Source: Cristatella mucedo
Taxonomy: Eukaryota; Bryozoa; Phylactolaemata; Cristatellidae
Direction of reading: 5' to 3'
Length of the DNA: 64,000 bases
Assembly: GCA_009760855.2 (NCBI GenBank)
Contig: WPIO01000048.1
Location: 1,535,501-1,599,500, forward strand
The position numbers and the translations under genes were made by a program. The stretch's first letter is position 1. The number at the start of each line of letters is the position of its first letter. Positions 12,070-23,310 of the stretch are shown here, piece by piece. The notes below the pieces were generated by a model. It worked only from the letters and a program-made list of their open reading frames with translations, searched no databases and was not told the DNA's origin.

Positions 12070-12490
12070 TTTAAACGAAGGGAAACACCGCCCCTGAGAA
12101 CGTCAAATAATGACGCCACCTTGATACCTGTGGAGGCTTCAGTAGAAGCAGAAGCGAATCCAAACAGAGCAGCATACTGGATGGAGCCAATTGCAGCTCA
12201 GCTCCTCTCAGTCATGGACATTCCGAACGACCTTCTATCTAGCTTCATCGCCTTCTACCAGCAGTACATCGGGTCTGGCCGTGATGAACGCCGCCTCAGC
12301 AATCTGGACCTTCGCATGGCCGCCGTGCAGCCTTCCACCCTCGGGCAAAGACGGAAGAGCAGCTTTCGTCGGCCTAGCACACTACGGTCAATCCAGGAAG
12401 AGGTAGAAATGGCGTCAACTTCGCGTCCACCGTCGTTCGACTTTGGGAAGTTCGTCACTCAAATGCGCGAAGAATTCTGGTACGCTCGAT
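12070..12490 (+). CDS. candidate coding exon, unknown protein
   Basis: A long open frame follows directly after the LINE tail and does not match any LINE in the window. The predicted peptide is hydrophilic with mixed charge, including MEPIAAQLLSVMDIPNDLL, SIQEEVEMASTSRPPSFD and FGKFVTQMREEFWYARS. It has none of the low-complexity bias of chance ORFs. A weak acceptor may lie near 12070, and a possible donor is the GTGGCA after ACCATG near 12500. It could be a 5' cytoplasmic exon of the TMC gene 9 kb downstream or part of another gene. The boundaries are uncertain. Confidence 0.4.
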
Positions 12491-12639
12491 CATTCACCAT
12501 GGTGGCATGCATGAGTCTCTTTGGCAAATTACTCGACGAAATATTTTCTTTAGATAAATTGATGACCATTAATTTTAGGATGTTTTAAGCTTGTAGATAT
12601 AGAATGACATTTGAGGAAGAAATACGTTTGTAAAAATGA

Positions 12640-12797
12640 GTTCCACAGTTCAAGACCTGTTCTGCAGGTCCTAAGCAGTAGAAATCGCTTTCAGAATTCT
12701 TACCCAACGACATACCCAACACTTATATAGCCTTTACGCCTTTGTAGAGTTGATCTGCAGACGGAGATACATAACATTACATTACATTAAGTTTTCT
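12640..12797 (+). mobile_element. decayed LINE-B 3' fragment
   Basis: The segment has CTGCAGGTCCTAAG, then CAGAATTCTTACCCAACGAC, then GCCTTTACGCCTTTGTAGAG, CAGACGGAGATAC and ACATTACATTACATT. The order matches the LINE-B 3' end with an internal deletion of about 150 bases. Confidence 0.7.
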
Positions 12798-14388
12798 AAC
12801 TCTTTTGGGCTTTCGTTTATTAGTTTTCTGGTTTATACATTGCAAGCAGTTCGAACTTGAAAGCATAGAATTATAGCGATACGCTCGGTTGTTGCTTGCC
12901 GCGGCAGCCATAGTGCTTCGACAGGTAAGGTGTCTCTGCATGGTGCATAATCGGTGGTCCCTTTTTTACAAGGAACAAATAATTTTCCAGATTAAAATAA
13001 ACTACAAAGTGGGAATATTAGCCCAGATATCTCTACTAAGTCTTGCCAGATGGAGAGATTAAAAATAGTATTCTTACGCTCACATGACTCTATCGGAGCT
13101 TAACGGTGTCAACTGAGTGAATTTTCCGTTCACATTTGCACTTGCTGAAATTGTGCATTCTCTAACTAACAAACAGAGGAGCTTATCAGCTTAGGTAAAG
13201 TTCTTATAAATTTTTTTAGTTATATTTGGATACTGTATGTTATATTACATTAATTATAATTTAGATATTAAAATACTTTAGAAAAAGTGATTAACATAGT
13301 AAAGATGTTAAGAACATCCTAGGATGCCTGCCCACATGCAAGAAAAAACTAGCTATAATTGAAAAATAAATTAATAAATTGAGGCAAACATTCAAGCAGA
13401 TTTGAAGAATGCCAAATTGATCATGCAAGCATATCCGGATAACCCTCTATACTTCAAATGTCTGGCCTTATTTCCTTTCAAAGATCGATATCACGCTTTA
13501 TCGTCGAGTGCTTGCATTGTGCATAATTTCCTTGAGCCGCTGGGAAAGCTATAGCACTACTTTTAGTAAAGCTACTGCTGAACCCTGTAGTCGAAAACCT
13601 CGATAACGTAGGCCTAAATCTAAGGAAATGGATGATTAATTAGAAGATGTACCCGAGGAAGGAAGAAAATAGGAGCTTATTACTCGATTGGTCGAAACCT
13701 GTATGACTGCAAAAAATTGATATCCCAGCCGAGAAGTTACTCGATCGTGTGAGTACAGAGCCTACCACTAATCATCAATTGCAAGTGTCAATGCCACTGC
13801 TGGATAATTAGCCAGCTCGCTCATGTAAACAAATGTAACGTGAAGCCAGAAAGTAATCAGGTTGAGAAAATCAGCAAAAAATGAAGCTTTGTAGAGCCTT
13901 CAGCTAATATAACCTTGAACTACTATTTTGTCCATATGAATTTTCTAATTTGATTTAGCTAAACAATTATTTATGCGTCCCGGTCATATATTACAAGGTT
14001 TTTGCACTATTTAGTAGATCTAAAAATGACTCTATATGTTATCGGTGAATTATGTTGGACAGGCGTGTGTTTATCGTCGTAGTTAATGCAGTGCTGTACA
14101 CATAAATGCCATCATGTGGGCTAGAGAAACCAGTAGTTTGCATGTAATTTTGGACTTGATTAATCGAGCATGATGGCCTCAGTATTTTTATGCATTTTTT
14201 TATTCCAACGATGTTGTCTAGAGAAGGGTAGATAACCAATTCACCAGAAAAAACGCTGACTGTGCCCATCTGCATGCGCTCGGCGTTACTCACTTGGTGT
14301 GATGGCATACTATAGCTAGGTTTGCTCTACTTGTCTAATCCAGATTATCTTGCAATGCATATATACTTTTTAATGCCTCTTTCCTTAG
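12798..14388. other. unassigned AT-rich DNA
   Basis: No coding region or repeat was recognised. It would be intronic if the flanking candidate exons belong to one gene. Confidence 0.35.
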
Positions 14389-14425
14389 GATGAACAACGA
14401 AGATCCGGAAAAAGCCTTCACCAGA
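14389..14425 (+). CDS. candidate 37-base exon
   Basis: A pyrimidine-rich acceptor (GCCTCTTTCCTTAG) precedes a 37-base segment that ends in a strong donor (AGA|GTAAGTATG). Two of three frames are open; one reads MNNEDPEKAFTR, charged as expected for a cytoplasmic N-terminus. It could join the 12.07 kb candidate to the TMC exons, but no family motif is present. Confidence 0.28.
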
Positions 14426-15555
14426 GTAAGTATGTGCTGAGTCATTAGAGTCACCACCGTCTGCACGTTACTCTTTCGGCAGAGAATGACCCCCTAGGCT
14501 TGGTTCCCTTACATCTTCTAAGTAAATAGCTCTGCCGCATCTGACGTGCAATATTTGTTCAAATTTTTCTCGGCAAGCACTGAGTGAAAAATAAACCTGC
14601 GCGTACCAGACTAACTGACAATAACTCGTCAACGCAGTACCATAGTTCGAATTGTGAAGCTCTTTTGAAAAGCTCTGTGACTACTATTCAAAGCAGATGC
14701 GAACCTGGCATTCCTGATTTCGCGTCACCTGGTAGGCATTCGATTACAGGAGCACATGATATTCATCGTTACTGGGGCCCCGCCTAGTAAACCTCTCGAT
14801 GCTAACTCAATCTTGTTTTTCTAAGCAATGTGGTTCTCTATGACATTTTAAGCTCGATTTTAAATCTTTAAACTGCTATCGTTGTTAACGGCGTTCCTTT
14901 TAATTTGAAGAGACTTGAGCCAATTTCTGAGTGCGGGATATTTCGGCCTATGAGTGCATGGAGTATGAGCCTAAAGAGAATCGAAGGTAAGACGCTCAAT
15001 TTAAGCATTTCGTTCTCATTCGAGCATATCAAAAAGAGATGCTCCCAGTCACAGGAACGGCGTCGTGGCCTGAGCATTGGCTGGCTGGTGCATGTACATA
15101 GAGCTACATAGTATATGCATAACATAAAATAGTATTGTTGTCAGCTTTGCTTGAACAAATTTATCGTGCATTTACCAGAACGTTTGGCTATCATTCGTTG
15201 TTAAGCTCTGCTGTGTGTGAAAAAAATTCAAAGATTCAGCTAATTGAACTTTATTTCTTTGAAACACCCCTCATGTATACCAAAGGACACCTCTATTAAT
15301 CGATATGTCAACTCAGCATTCAAAATTCCATGAATCGAACTTTGGTCAGTGCTAATTATGCACTTTATTGACGTTAAACCTCTAATGAACCAGGAGAATT
15401 GTGTACAATGGTCCATGAGTAAGTTATTAAATATGTCCCGTAAGAAAAGTCGCCAAAATCAAGCTTACATTGTGCTCTGTACGATAACTAAAGTATTACT
15501 AGATACTGCGTGAATTAAATCTCGAAAAATCTCAGGCTCACAATGTATTGCTTAG
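14426..15555. other. unassigned DNA
   Basis: No gene or repeat was recognised; short chance ORFs only. Confidence 0.35.
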
Positions 15556-15557
15556 CT

Positions 15558-15559
<2 letters not shown>

Positions 15560-15629
<70 letters not shown>
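15560..15629. repeat. (AT)n microsatellite
   Basis: About 70 bases of uninterrupted AT repeats. A LINE-A minus-strand fragment starts directly after it. Confidence 0.97.
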
Positions 15630-15630
<1 letters not shown>

Positions 15631-15704
15631 CCTAGTGTGGGAGTAGATCTGATACGTGTGCTGGAGCCAATGAATGACAAGAGCTAAAAGTGAGTGACAA
15701 AGCC
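15630..15704 (-). mobile_element. LINE-A fragment next to (AT)n
   Basis: A roughly 75-base piece, GGGAGTAGATCTGATACG...GTGAGTGACAAAGCCTT, matches LINE-A internal sequence (compare 16160-16228). It ends where the 3' tail of the next LINE-A copy begins. Confidence 0.8.
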
Positions 15705-17019
15705 TTAATAATAATAACAATCATGCACTTGATAAAGTGCCCTCAGAGAACTTAATCTCTTTCTAGGCGCATTACATTTGCTGCAAAGGAAATATGCAAT
15801 TGAATGGTAAGTAAAATCATGCTTGAAAAGAAAACAAAATGAATAACATGGTTAGGGGTGACATGCACAGGGTCAGCATGCAAATGTGGTTAGTGGCAGC
15901 ATGCACAGTGTCAGCACGCATAAGCACATCAGGGACGAATCACAGGGACCCACTAAATGCTGTCCTAAATAGGTGTGTTTTTAACTTCTTTTTAAATGTG
16001 GTCAGGTCAGGGGATGCTCTGACGCAGGTCGGGAGGGAGCTCCAGGCTTTGGGAGCATACGAACTAAATGCACGGTCTCCTAAGGATTTGAGGTTTGTAC
16101 GGGGTATTTGCAGACTGTTGGATTCCGAAAAGCGGGTGGTACGATGCTTGGCCTGATGAGGGAGTAGATCTGAGAGATAGGTTGGAGCCAAAGAATGAAG
16201 TGACCTAAAAGTGAGCGACAAAACCTTGAAGTCAATTCGTTGCTTGACTGGTAGCCAGTGCAGGTCGGCGAGAAGTAGAGTAATGTGGCAACTGCGAAGC
16301 TCACGACAGACAAGCCTAGCTGGAGAGTTTTGCACCAGCTGCAATCGCCTGATCGCACATGCTTGTAGGCCAGTAAGCAGTGAGTTGCAGAAGTCGAGAC
16401 GGGATGTCACGAATGCATGGACCAACTTGGACGTGGTAACCTTGTCTAAACAAGCCCAAATTTTAGCAATGTTATGAAGCTGAAAATAGGCAGATTTGAC
16501 TGAGGAACTGATATGGTCGGCTAACGTGAGGTCGCTTTGGAATATGACACCTAGATTTCGACCTGATTCAACTGGAGATATGCTGGCAGAACCAATTTCA
16601 AGAGTCAGCCTTTCCAGCCTCTGAATCACACTGGGTTTGCCCATAACTAGTAAGTTAGTTTTATCATCGTTTAGTTTTAGAAAATTTGCTGCCATCCATG
16701 TGAAGATGTCATCAGTGCATGCAGCAAGTGAGTTGAGAGAATTTGAGGTGTTCGAAGGCTGGGAGGGATCAAAGCAAAGGTACAACTGAGTGTCATCTGC
16801 ATAGAAGTGAAAGCCTAGAGTATGCTTGGCAATCACATCAGCAAGAGGGAGAGTATAAACCGTGAAAAGAACCGGACCTAGCACGAAGCCCCGAGGAACT
16901 CCATGTTTTAGAGGTACTTCAGATGATCTTTGTCCATTCACGTCAATACTCTGGAGTCTCCCACTGAGATAGGACCTGAACCACTGCAGAGCAGTGCCAG
17001 TGATGCCCAGGCGAGATGA
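15705..17019 (-). mobile_element. LINE-A copy, 5'-truncated
   Basis: On the minus strand the copy runs from within the RT domain to the hairpin and ATT tail, whose complement is at 15705-15720. Its 5' side is continuous with other LINE-A copies up to GCGAGATGA at 17019. There it jumps to a different, diverged LINE segment that forms one arm of an inverted repeat. Confidence 0.92.
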
Positions 17020-17103
17020 TTGCCTTGAAGTTGAGGCGTTGCTTGACTTCGAGCTAGTGCAGATTGGCAAGAATTGGTGAGATGTGGCTATTGCGACACT
17101 CAT
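15940..17103 (-). pseudogene. LINE-A reverse transcriptase, truncated and fused
   Basis: A 387-residue open frame. Residues from about 31 are LINE-A RT: LGITGTALQWFRSYLSGR, VPRGFVLGPVLF, the active site FYADDTQLYL, the thumb and the full C-terminal domain to KTHLFRTAFSGSL. The GFV in place of the usual QGSV weakens a conserved RT motif. The first 30 residues (VAIATSHQFLPICTSSKSSN) come from the C-terminal LHWLPVKQ-type region of a diverged LINE, joined by rearrangement. The N-terminal endonuclease and RT fingers are missing, so it cannot be autonomous. Confidence 0.88.
17022..17092 (-). repeat. inverted-repeat arm 1 (LINE-derived)
   Basis: Its reverse complement matches 17322-17392 over 71 bases with roughly nine differences, including AGCTCGAAGTCAAGCAACGC. 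Both arms come from the same diverged LINE subfamily and flank the long (TA)n array. Confidence 0.85.
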
Positions 17104-17160
17104 TTTCTACGTATATATAAAAATTAGCGAATGTTCACCCTGTTTTTAAAACTTTAGTAA

Positions 17161-17520
<360 letters not shown>

Positions 17521-17779
17521 CCTAGCCTGGTATGAACCTTTACCTGATTTCTCTGTGATACCTTCGGGTATTCCGCTGCTGTTATCGCTGTGACTATTAA
17601 TGAGCTGTCCTCGGATATGCTACATAAAATGAAACCTGCTTAGTAAAAGGTTTGATGTCGCCATTAGTCGATACCTTCCAGCGGGCCTTCTCTGGCTGGT
17701 AAGTGAGAACCTTCCTGCATCCTGCGTTTGCCCCATCAACAGCTAGGCTATCAAACCAAGGGCCCGTTAGTTAGGTTTG

Positions 17780-17831
17780 ATCACGTTCGTTTGGATGGAT
17801 GCCGGTTAGTCAACGGATACAGATCAAGGTT
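17780..17831 (+). mobile_element. LINE-B fragment, 5' of a nested insertion
   Basis: GGATGCCGGTTAGTCAACGG then ATACAGATC matches LINE-B (compare 19765-19790). It is interrupted at AAGGTT by a LINE-A copy and resumes at 18349. Confidence 0.7.
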
Positions 17832-18348
17832 TTGTCGCTCACCTTTAGGTCACATCCTTCTTTGGCTTCAGCCTATCTCTCCGACATACTCCCCCATCAG
17901 GCCAAGCATCGTACTACCAGCTTTTCGGAATCCAGCAGTCTACAAATCCCTCGTACAAACCTCAAATCCTTTGGAGACCGTGCATTCAGTTCGTATGCTC
18001 CCAAAGCCTGGAACTCCCTCCCGACCTGCGTCAGAACATCCCTGACCTGACCACATTAAAAAAAAAGTTAAGAACACACCAATTTAGAACAGCATTTAGT
18101 GGGTCCCTGCGATTCGTCCGTCATGTGCTTATGTGTTCTGACACTGTGCACGCCGCCACTAACCACATTTGCATGCTGACCCTGTGCATGTCACCCCTAA
18201 CCATGTTATTCATTTTGTTTTTTATCAAGCATGATATTACTCATCATTCAATTGCATTTCCCTTTGCAGCAAATGTAAAGCGCCTAGAGAGAGATTGAGT
18301 TCTCTGGGGGCGCTTTATCAAGTGCATTATTATTATTATTATTATTAT
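17832..18348 (+). mobile_element. LINE-A insertion inside LINE-B
   Basis: A 5'-truncated LINE-A copy containing the C-terminal coding end, 3' UTR, terminal hairpin and (ATT)n tail. The hexamer AAGGTT occurs at 17826-17831 and again at 18349-18354, consistent with a short target-site duplication. LINE-A itself also has AAGGTT at the 5' junction, so microhomology cannot be excluded. The coding part is shifted near 18040. Confidence 0.8.
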
Positions 18349-18832
18349 AAGGTTCTCACCCTTGATCCACAAGGCCCGCCATGGTTTGGCTCCTTCGTAC
18401 CTAGCTGAACTGCTGCACTAGTTTCAGCCTCTTCGCACCCTTAGGTTCTGTATGGACAATAAATTAGCTGTTCCATTCCTCCCCTTAAAGACCGTTTGGA
18501 CAGAAGCTTCAGCTCTGCAGGTCCTAGACTGTGGAACTCGCTTCCACAATTCTTATGCAACGACAACCACTCCCCTGCTGCCGACTATGGCTCAGCTTTT
18601 TCAGCGGTCCTGAGCTGCTAATTCCTAGCTGTTCACTACCACAACTGCTCTCCTGACTATGCTATGCTTCCCAATTTCTCTTTGTTGCTTAAGACATAGT
18701 CTGTTGGCTACCGAATGCGTACCGAAAGCTGCTTAGGCTGTGAGTGTGCTGTGCCAAATTCTCCTGCGTAACATCCACATAGTCTTTATGGCTTTGTGGA
18801 GTTACAGACGGAGATACATTACATTACATTAA
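18349..18832 (+). mobile_element. LINE-B 3' half, 3' of the nested insertion
   Basis: It resumes LINE-B at TTCTCACCCTTGATCCACAA and runs to the end of the ORF, the 3' UTR and ACATTACATTACATTAAAA. Several frameshifts are present. Confidence 0.88.
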
Positions 18833-18998
18833 AACCAAACTTGCACGCTAACCCGGTGCATTTCACCCCTATCTACATTCTTTTTCATTATTGAGCATGC
18901 AATTACTATCCATTCGATCTTTCTTCCTTTGACGCCACTTTAAAGTGCTTAGAAAGTGAATGAGTTCTCTGATGGCCCTATATCAAATTTATTATTAG
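18833..18998 (+). mobile_element. old LINE-A 3' UTR fragment
   Basis: A degenerate LINE-A 3' UTR (TTGCACGCTAACCCGGTGCA, TTTCACCCCTA), a decayed hairpin with AGTTCTCTGATGG, and an ATTATTAG-type tail. Confidence 0.65.
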
Positions 18999-19002
18999 TA
19001 TT

Positions 19003-19115
19003 TTTGTTAATAACTGGTTGTATAGCGCCCTGAGAGATAGTTTAATTTCGATCTAGGCCCTTTATATATGAAGCAGTGCTCGAGCCCCACGAACACATGA
19101 ACCACTGTTCAAACC
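19003..19115 (-). mobile_element. SINE-2 copy
   Basis: On the minus strand a tRNA-like B box (GTGGGGCTCGAGC) is followed by a tail resembling the LINE-A hairpin, visible on the + strand as ATAGCGCCCTGAGAGATAG...ATCTAGGCCCT. It is the same arrangement as at 58766-58895 but older. Confidence 0.5.
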
Positions 19116-19314
19116 AGGTAGGCTGCACTCTCGTAACGTAAAGCACTATCATAGATCGCAATTATTAGATAGAAATTAATAATTTTCTTAATCTTTATTA
19201 AACATAATCATACAATTAAAAATGAAAGTGTGCATTTTACTGTATATTTGTAAGCAGGCTTTTGGTCATCGCGTTATGTAATTAGGTCATTTAATGCAGC
19301 CGGAATCATTCGGT

Positions 19315-20268
19315 CCTGGATGTCGCAAAACTTCTTGAAACTAAATGACAATTAAACCGAACTGCTGCTCATAGGACACCCTAAGCGTGTGGCCGGGGTT
19401 AAAAAGCTTTGTTTTTCTAATAGGTGCTGGTGTTGTGCGACCAACACCGTGTGCTCCAAATTTAGGTGTCGTTTTTGACAGCCGCCTAAATTGAAATGCT
19501 TCATTCAGAAGACTGCTTCTACAGCTAGCCATCACGTCGTCCGATCCCTATTGAAGATTAGGAGCTGTCTCCCAGAGTGGCTTGCGAAAAATGCAACTAG
19601 CTCCTTAGCTCTGTCTCGGCTTGGTTATTGTAATTGCCATTTGGCTGGGCTGCCAAAGAAAGCAACTAGGCCACTGCAGCTGACTATGAATATGGCTGCA
19701 AAGCTGGTTTTCAGTCCCAGAGGTTTGAGCACGTGTCTTCTTCGCTAGAAGAGCTAGGATTGGTGCCGGTTGATCATCGGATACAGATCAAAGTTCTTAG
19801 GCTGACCCACAAGGCCCGCCGCAGCTGGCTCCTTCTTACCTAGTTGAACTGGTGCACCAGTTTCATCCTCTTCGCACCCTTAGGTTCTGTATGGACAATA
19901 AATTAGCTGATCCGTTTCTCCACCCAAAGACCGTTGGCTAGAAGCTTTAGCTCTGCAGGTCCTAGACTGTGGAACTCGCTTCCACAATTCTTGCGAAATG
20001 ACAACTACTATCTGGCTGCCGACTATGGCTCATTCTTTTCAGTGGTCCTGAGCTACTACTTCCACGCTAGTTACTTCCTCAACTACTCTCCTTACTCTGT
20101 TATGCTTCCCACTTCCTTTTTGTTGCGTGAGACAAAGTCTGTTGGCTGCTGAATGCGTACCGAAAGCCACTTAGGTTGTAAGTGGGCTATACAAAACTGT
20201 CCTGCGTAACACCCACATAGTCTTTATGGCTTTGTGGAGTTACAGATGAAAATACATTACATTATGTC
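19315..20268 (+). mobile_element. LINE-B copy, 5'-truncated, decayed
   Basis: It covers the RT thumb through C-terminal domain and 3' UTR to ACATTACATT. Frameshifts break the ORF into pieces at 19491-19748 and 19934-20152, which carry SLALSRLGYCNCHLAGLP and FSSAGPRLWNSLPQF. Confidence 0.88.
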
Positions 20269-20269
20269 T

Positions 20270-21350
20270 CAGTACAAGTAACAATACTGTAGAGCCTGAC
20301 CGTGAATGTCAGTCTAGCATCGTTTTTGGGTCTGTGAGTCGTTGCCGCTATGCCTTTCAACTCATGGCCAATAATTTTTTAAATTAAATACCATTATTCT
20401 GTTATTTTTTCGTCGTACGCACTAAAATTAGCAAAAATAAATTATATCAAAATTAAATGATGCTGTGAAAAGATTACATTGCACAACCCAATAAAAACGA
20501 GCTGGACGAGTTACATTTTCGAATCGTGGTTTTGAGAGCTCAGATGGGTGGCCACTTGTGAGAAGATATCTTGGAAAGACTATAGTGGTTGAAAGCAGTA
20601 GATTCTTGTACTCGTGGCTGCCAGTGGCTTTGCTAGGTGTGCTAATGGCTGTTTCCTAACACTTAGCCACAGATCCAACACTCGAATGTCAAATAGCACT
20701 AGTTTCTACAAATAAAATTGTGAAAACTAATATCGTCTTGCATTCAAACTTTCCAATAGCCTCTATTTGAATACTTTCAAATCTGACTTTGTCAAACTTT
20801 AAAAAGTATTCCATCTCTTTCAAGGTTTTTTCTCTATTTTTATATCAATTAAATAAGTCACACTATGTTAGTTTGTTTAATAAAGTAGAGATGTAACAGA
20901 TAAGGTTTAAACTGCAGGTGCAATGTAACTATGTCTTGAGACTAGTCTGGGGTCTTGAATTTAGGTGAAAACGAGGAATTCTATTCGAACTGCTCTGTAG
21001 AAAGACTCTGTTGGTGCTGCAAGCCCCCAACAACATCTTGGAAAAACGAAAATTAAATTATTTTGCTATACCGTGATCTTTTTTTTCGCGTCGAATGTTT
21101 TGGGGAATCATGGGGATCGCTCCCTGTCATACAGTAGATTCGTCCAGCTTAGGTTTCTGCTTTGGGACAGCTTTCACATATGCCCTAATTCGCTTCCATC
21201 GTTTCCTGGTCCGTGCAGGAGGCGGCTTTATCTTTAATGGCCAGTGACTTGCCACTTAGTCAGTGATGGGCAGTGACTTGCGACACGTAATGGCCACATC
21301 ACAGACCAGACAGAACACATTTTTGGTTAGTTTCCTTTTCGTGAAAGAAA
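20270..21350. other. unassigned DNA upstream of the first clear TMC exon
   Basis: No gene was recognised. A small imperfect duplication of GGCCAGTGACTTGC/GGGCAGTGACTTGC lies at about 21238-21280. Confidence 0.35.
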
Positions 21351-21490
21351 CTAATTGACCCTGCCTGTGCTGCAGGCTGCCTTGAAGCGTTTCGGTCTGC
21401 GCCCACGTACTGCTCTGTGCAAGACTGCCTGTAGCACCATCTGCCGAACGAGCGGACCCAAGGTCTCGCCTTCGATTAAATTATTAATGC

Positions 21491-21511
21491 CGACGACGAT
21501 TCTCGTCGTCG
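21491..21511. repeat. perfect CGA/TCG hairpin
   Basis: CGACGACGA and TCGTCGTCG form a 9-base stem with a TTC loop, 57 bases before the first clear TMC exon. No function is known. Confidence 0.7.
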
Positions 21512-21567
21512 TTCCGGCATCAGGCTGCCAGTCTACGCAAGCTAGTCTGGCTCGCTTGGTTACCCAG

Positions 21568-21812
21568 GCAGATACGGAGCGGCGGTGATGTCCTACTTCA
21601 GCTTCCTGCAGCACATCATGATAGTCAACGCAGCAGTGCTCCTTCTCATGCTACTCGTCATCGTACCCCACTACGCGCTGCCATCTTCGTGGCCGCAAAC
21701 AAACACTTCACCCACTGTGCAGGCCTGCTCGGCCAACTATACGTCGAGCCTGCTCGCGGATGTCAATGCCAGCGCCTGGTTCGACTATCCTGTCCATCTG
21801 TTCACGGGAGCG
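21568..21812 (+). CDS. TMC exon, TM1
   Basis: The reading is RYGAAVMSYFSFLQHIM followed by a strongly hydrophobic stretch (AAVLLLMLLVIVPH). TMC proteins have a RFG..V.SYF.FLR motif directly before TM1, so this is the start of the membrane domain. After TM1 comes an extracellular loop with an N-glycosylation sequon (NYT) and another (NAS), ending in HLFTGA. The acceptor is TTGGTTACCCAG and the donor is GCG|GTGAGC. It ends in phase 0, matching the next exon. An in-frame stop at 21543 shows that the exon starts after it. Incoming phase needs one base from an upstream exon not identified with confidence. Confidence 0.82.
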
Positions 21813-22077
21813 GTGAGCGTCTCCAGGCGCGCGCACCTAAGGCTGTCTTCCTGCTGATGCCGGCCTATGCCCGTTGAGCGGCTGTTGATTACCAGGCCGA
21901 ATGTAGCTAGTGCTTCATTTTTTTAAATTCACCGTGCGCCTGTCTGCAGGCTACAGTTCTGATCGTGCAAACACTGTCTATGCTGGCAAGCATTGCCCAG
22001 CGGACCGTAAGAAGACACAGGGAGACCTTACTTTCGCCTCAGCCAGCTGGCTGAGCATGGCGTGCTGTCCATTCCAG

Positions 22078-22229
22078 GGCATCTTGGAGAACAATGTGTT
22101 CTACGGAATGCTGAAGCCATATTACGAGATATGGATACTGGGAGAGGTGATGACTTTCAACATGTCACTGACCTTGGCCATCGTTCCTCTTTTGTGCTTG
22201 CTCGTAAGCCTCATACTGATAATGGCCAG
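22078..22229 (+). CDS. TMC exon, loop and TM2
   Basis: It begins GILENNVFYGMLKPYYE, the counterpart of the TMC loop GxGxLE...LFYG.Y after TM1. TM2 follows (SLTLAIVPLLCLLVSLILI, then MAR). The acceptor CTGTCCATTCCAG and donor CCAG|GTATGTG are both good. It starts in phase 0, as required by the previous exon, and ends with two bases of an Arg codon. The intron before it is only 265 bases, unlike the other introns. The next family segment (a loop with a conserved Trp-Asp) should follow but was not located. Confidence 0.8.
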
Positions 22230-22364
22230 GTATGTGCTGGGGCTGAAGCTGGGTCAAAAATAAGCCTGTGTGCAAGACTCGCCGAATGCGTGTGCGTCGT
22301 TAGTAGTGAACGGGGCAAAGAAAAGATGGCAAACTATTCTCTTCATTAAGAGCCTGCAACTTAT

Positions 22365-23310
22365 CTGCAAAGCTTCTGAAATTAAATGACGATAAAACCG
22401 AACTGCTTCTCATAGGACACTCTAAGCGTGTAGCTGGATTAAAAGGCGTTGCTGTTCTAATAGGTGATGCTATTGTGCGACCTTTACCACGTGCTCGTAA
22501 TCTAGGTGTCGTGTTCGACAGCTGCCTCAATTTCAAAAGCTTCATTCAGAAGACTGCCTCTACAGCTAGCCATCACATCCGATCCCTATCCAAGATTAGA
22601 AGCTGTCTCCCACAGTGGCTTGTAAAACATTTAACTAGCTCTTTAGTTCTGTCTCGGCTTGATTATTGTAATTCCCTTTTGGCTGGGCTGCCAAAGAAAG
22701 CTATTATGCCACTACAGCGTACTATGAATATGGCTGCAAGGCTGGTCTTCAAGTGCCAGAGGTTTGAGCACGTGTCACCTCTGCTGAAAGAGCTAGGATG
22801 GTTGCCGGTTAAGCAAAGGATACAGGGCAAAGTTCTTACGCTGACCCACAAGGCCCGCCACGGCTTGGCTCCTTCGTACCTAGCTGAACTGCTACATCAG
22901 TTTCAGCCTGTTCGCGCCCTCAGGTCCTGTGTGGACAATAAATTAGCTGTCCCATTCCTCCGCTTAAGGACAGTTGGCGACAGAAGCTTTAGCCCTGCAG
23001 GTCCTAGACTGTGGAGCTAGCTTCCACAATTCTTATGCAACGACAACTACTCTCCTACTGCCGACTATGGCACATCTTTTTCAGCGGTCCTGAGCTGATA
23101 CTTCTATGCTACTCACTACCTCAACTGCTCTCCTGACTCTGCTATGCTTCCCACTTTCTCTTTTTGCGTGAGACGAAGTCTGTTGGCTACCGAATGCGTA
23201 CCGAAAGCCACTTAGGCTGTGAGTGTGCTATACAAAACTCTCCTGCGTAACACTCACGTGGTCTTTATGACTTTGTGGAGTTACTGACGGAGATACATTA
23301 CGTTACATAA
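22365..23310 (+). mobile_element. LINE-B copy in a TMC intron, 5'-truncated
   Basis: It starts in the RT region (AAATTAAATGACGATAAAAC) and runs to the 3' UTR and TACATTACGTTACAT. The longest open piece, 22475-23020, carries ARNLGVVFDSCLNF, SRLDYCNSLLAGLPKKA and [17 protein letters not shown] replaces the Asn codon after GPRLWS, and the active-site YADD region lies outside the copy. Confidence 0.92.

Noticed and set aside
21358-21588. Frame from an acceptor-like CTGTGCTGCAG that might be the exon before TM1
   Set aside because: No convincing TMC N-terminal motif, and its possible donor gives the wrong phase for the 21568 exon; left open.
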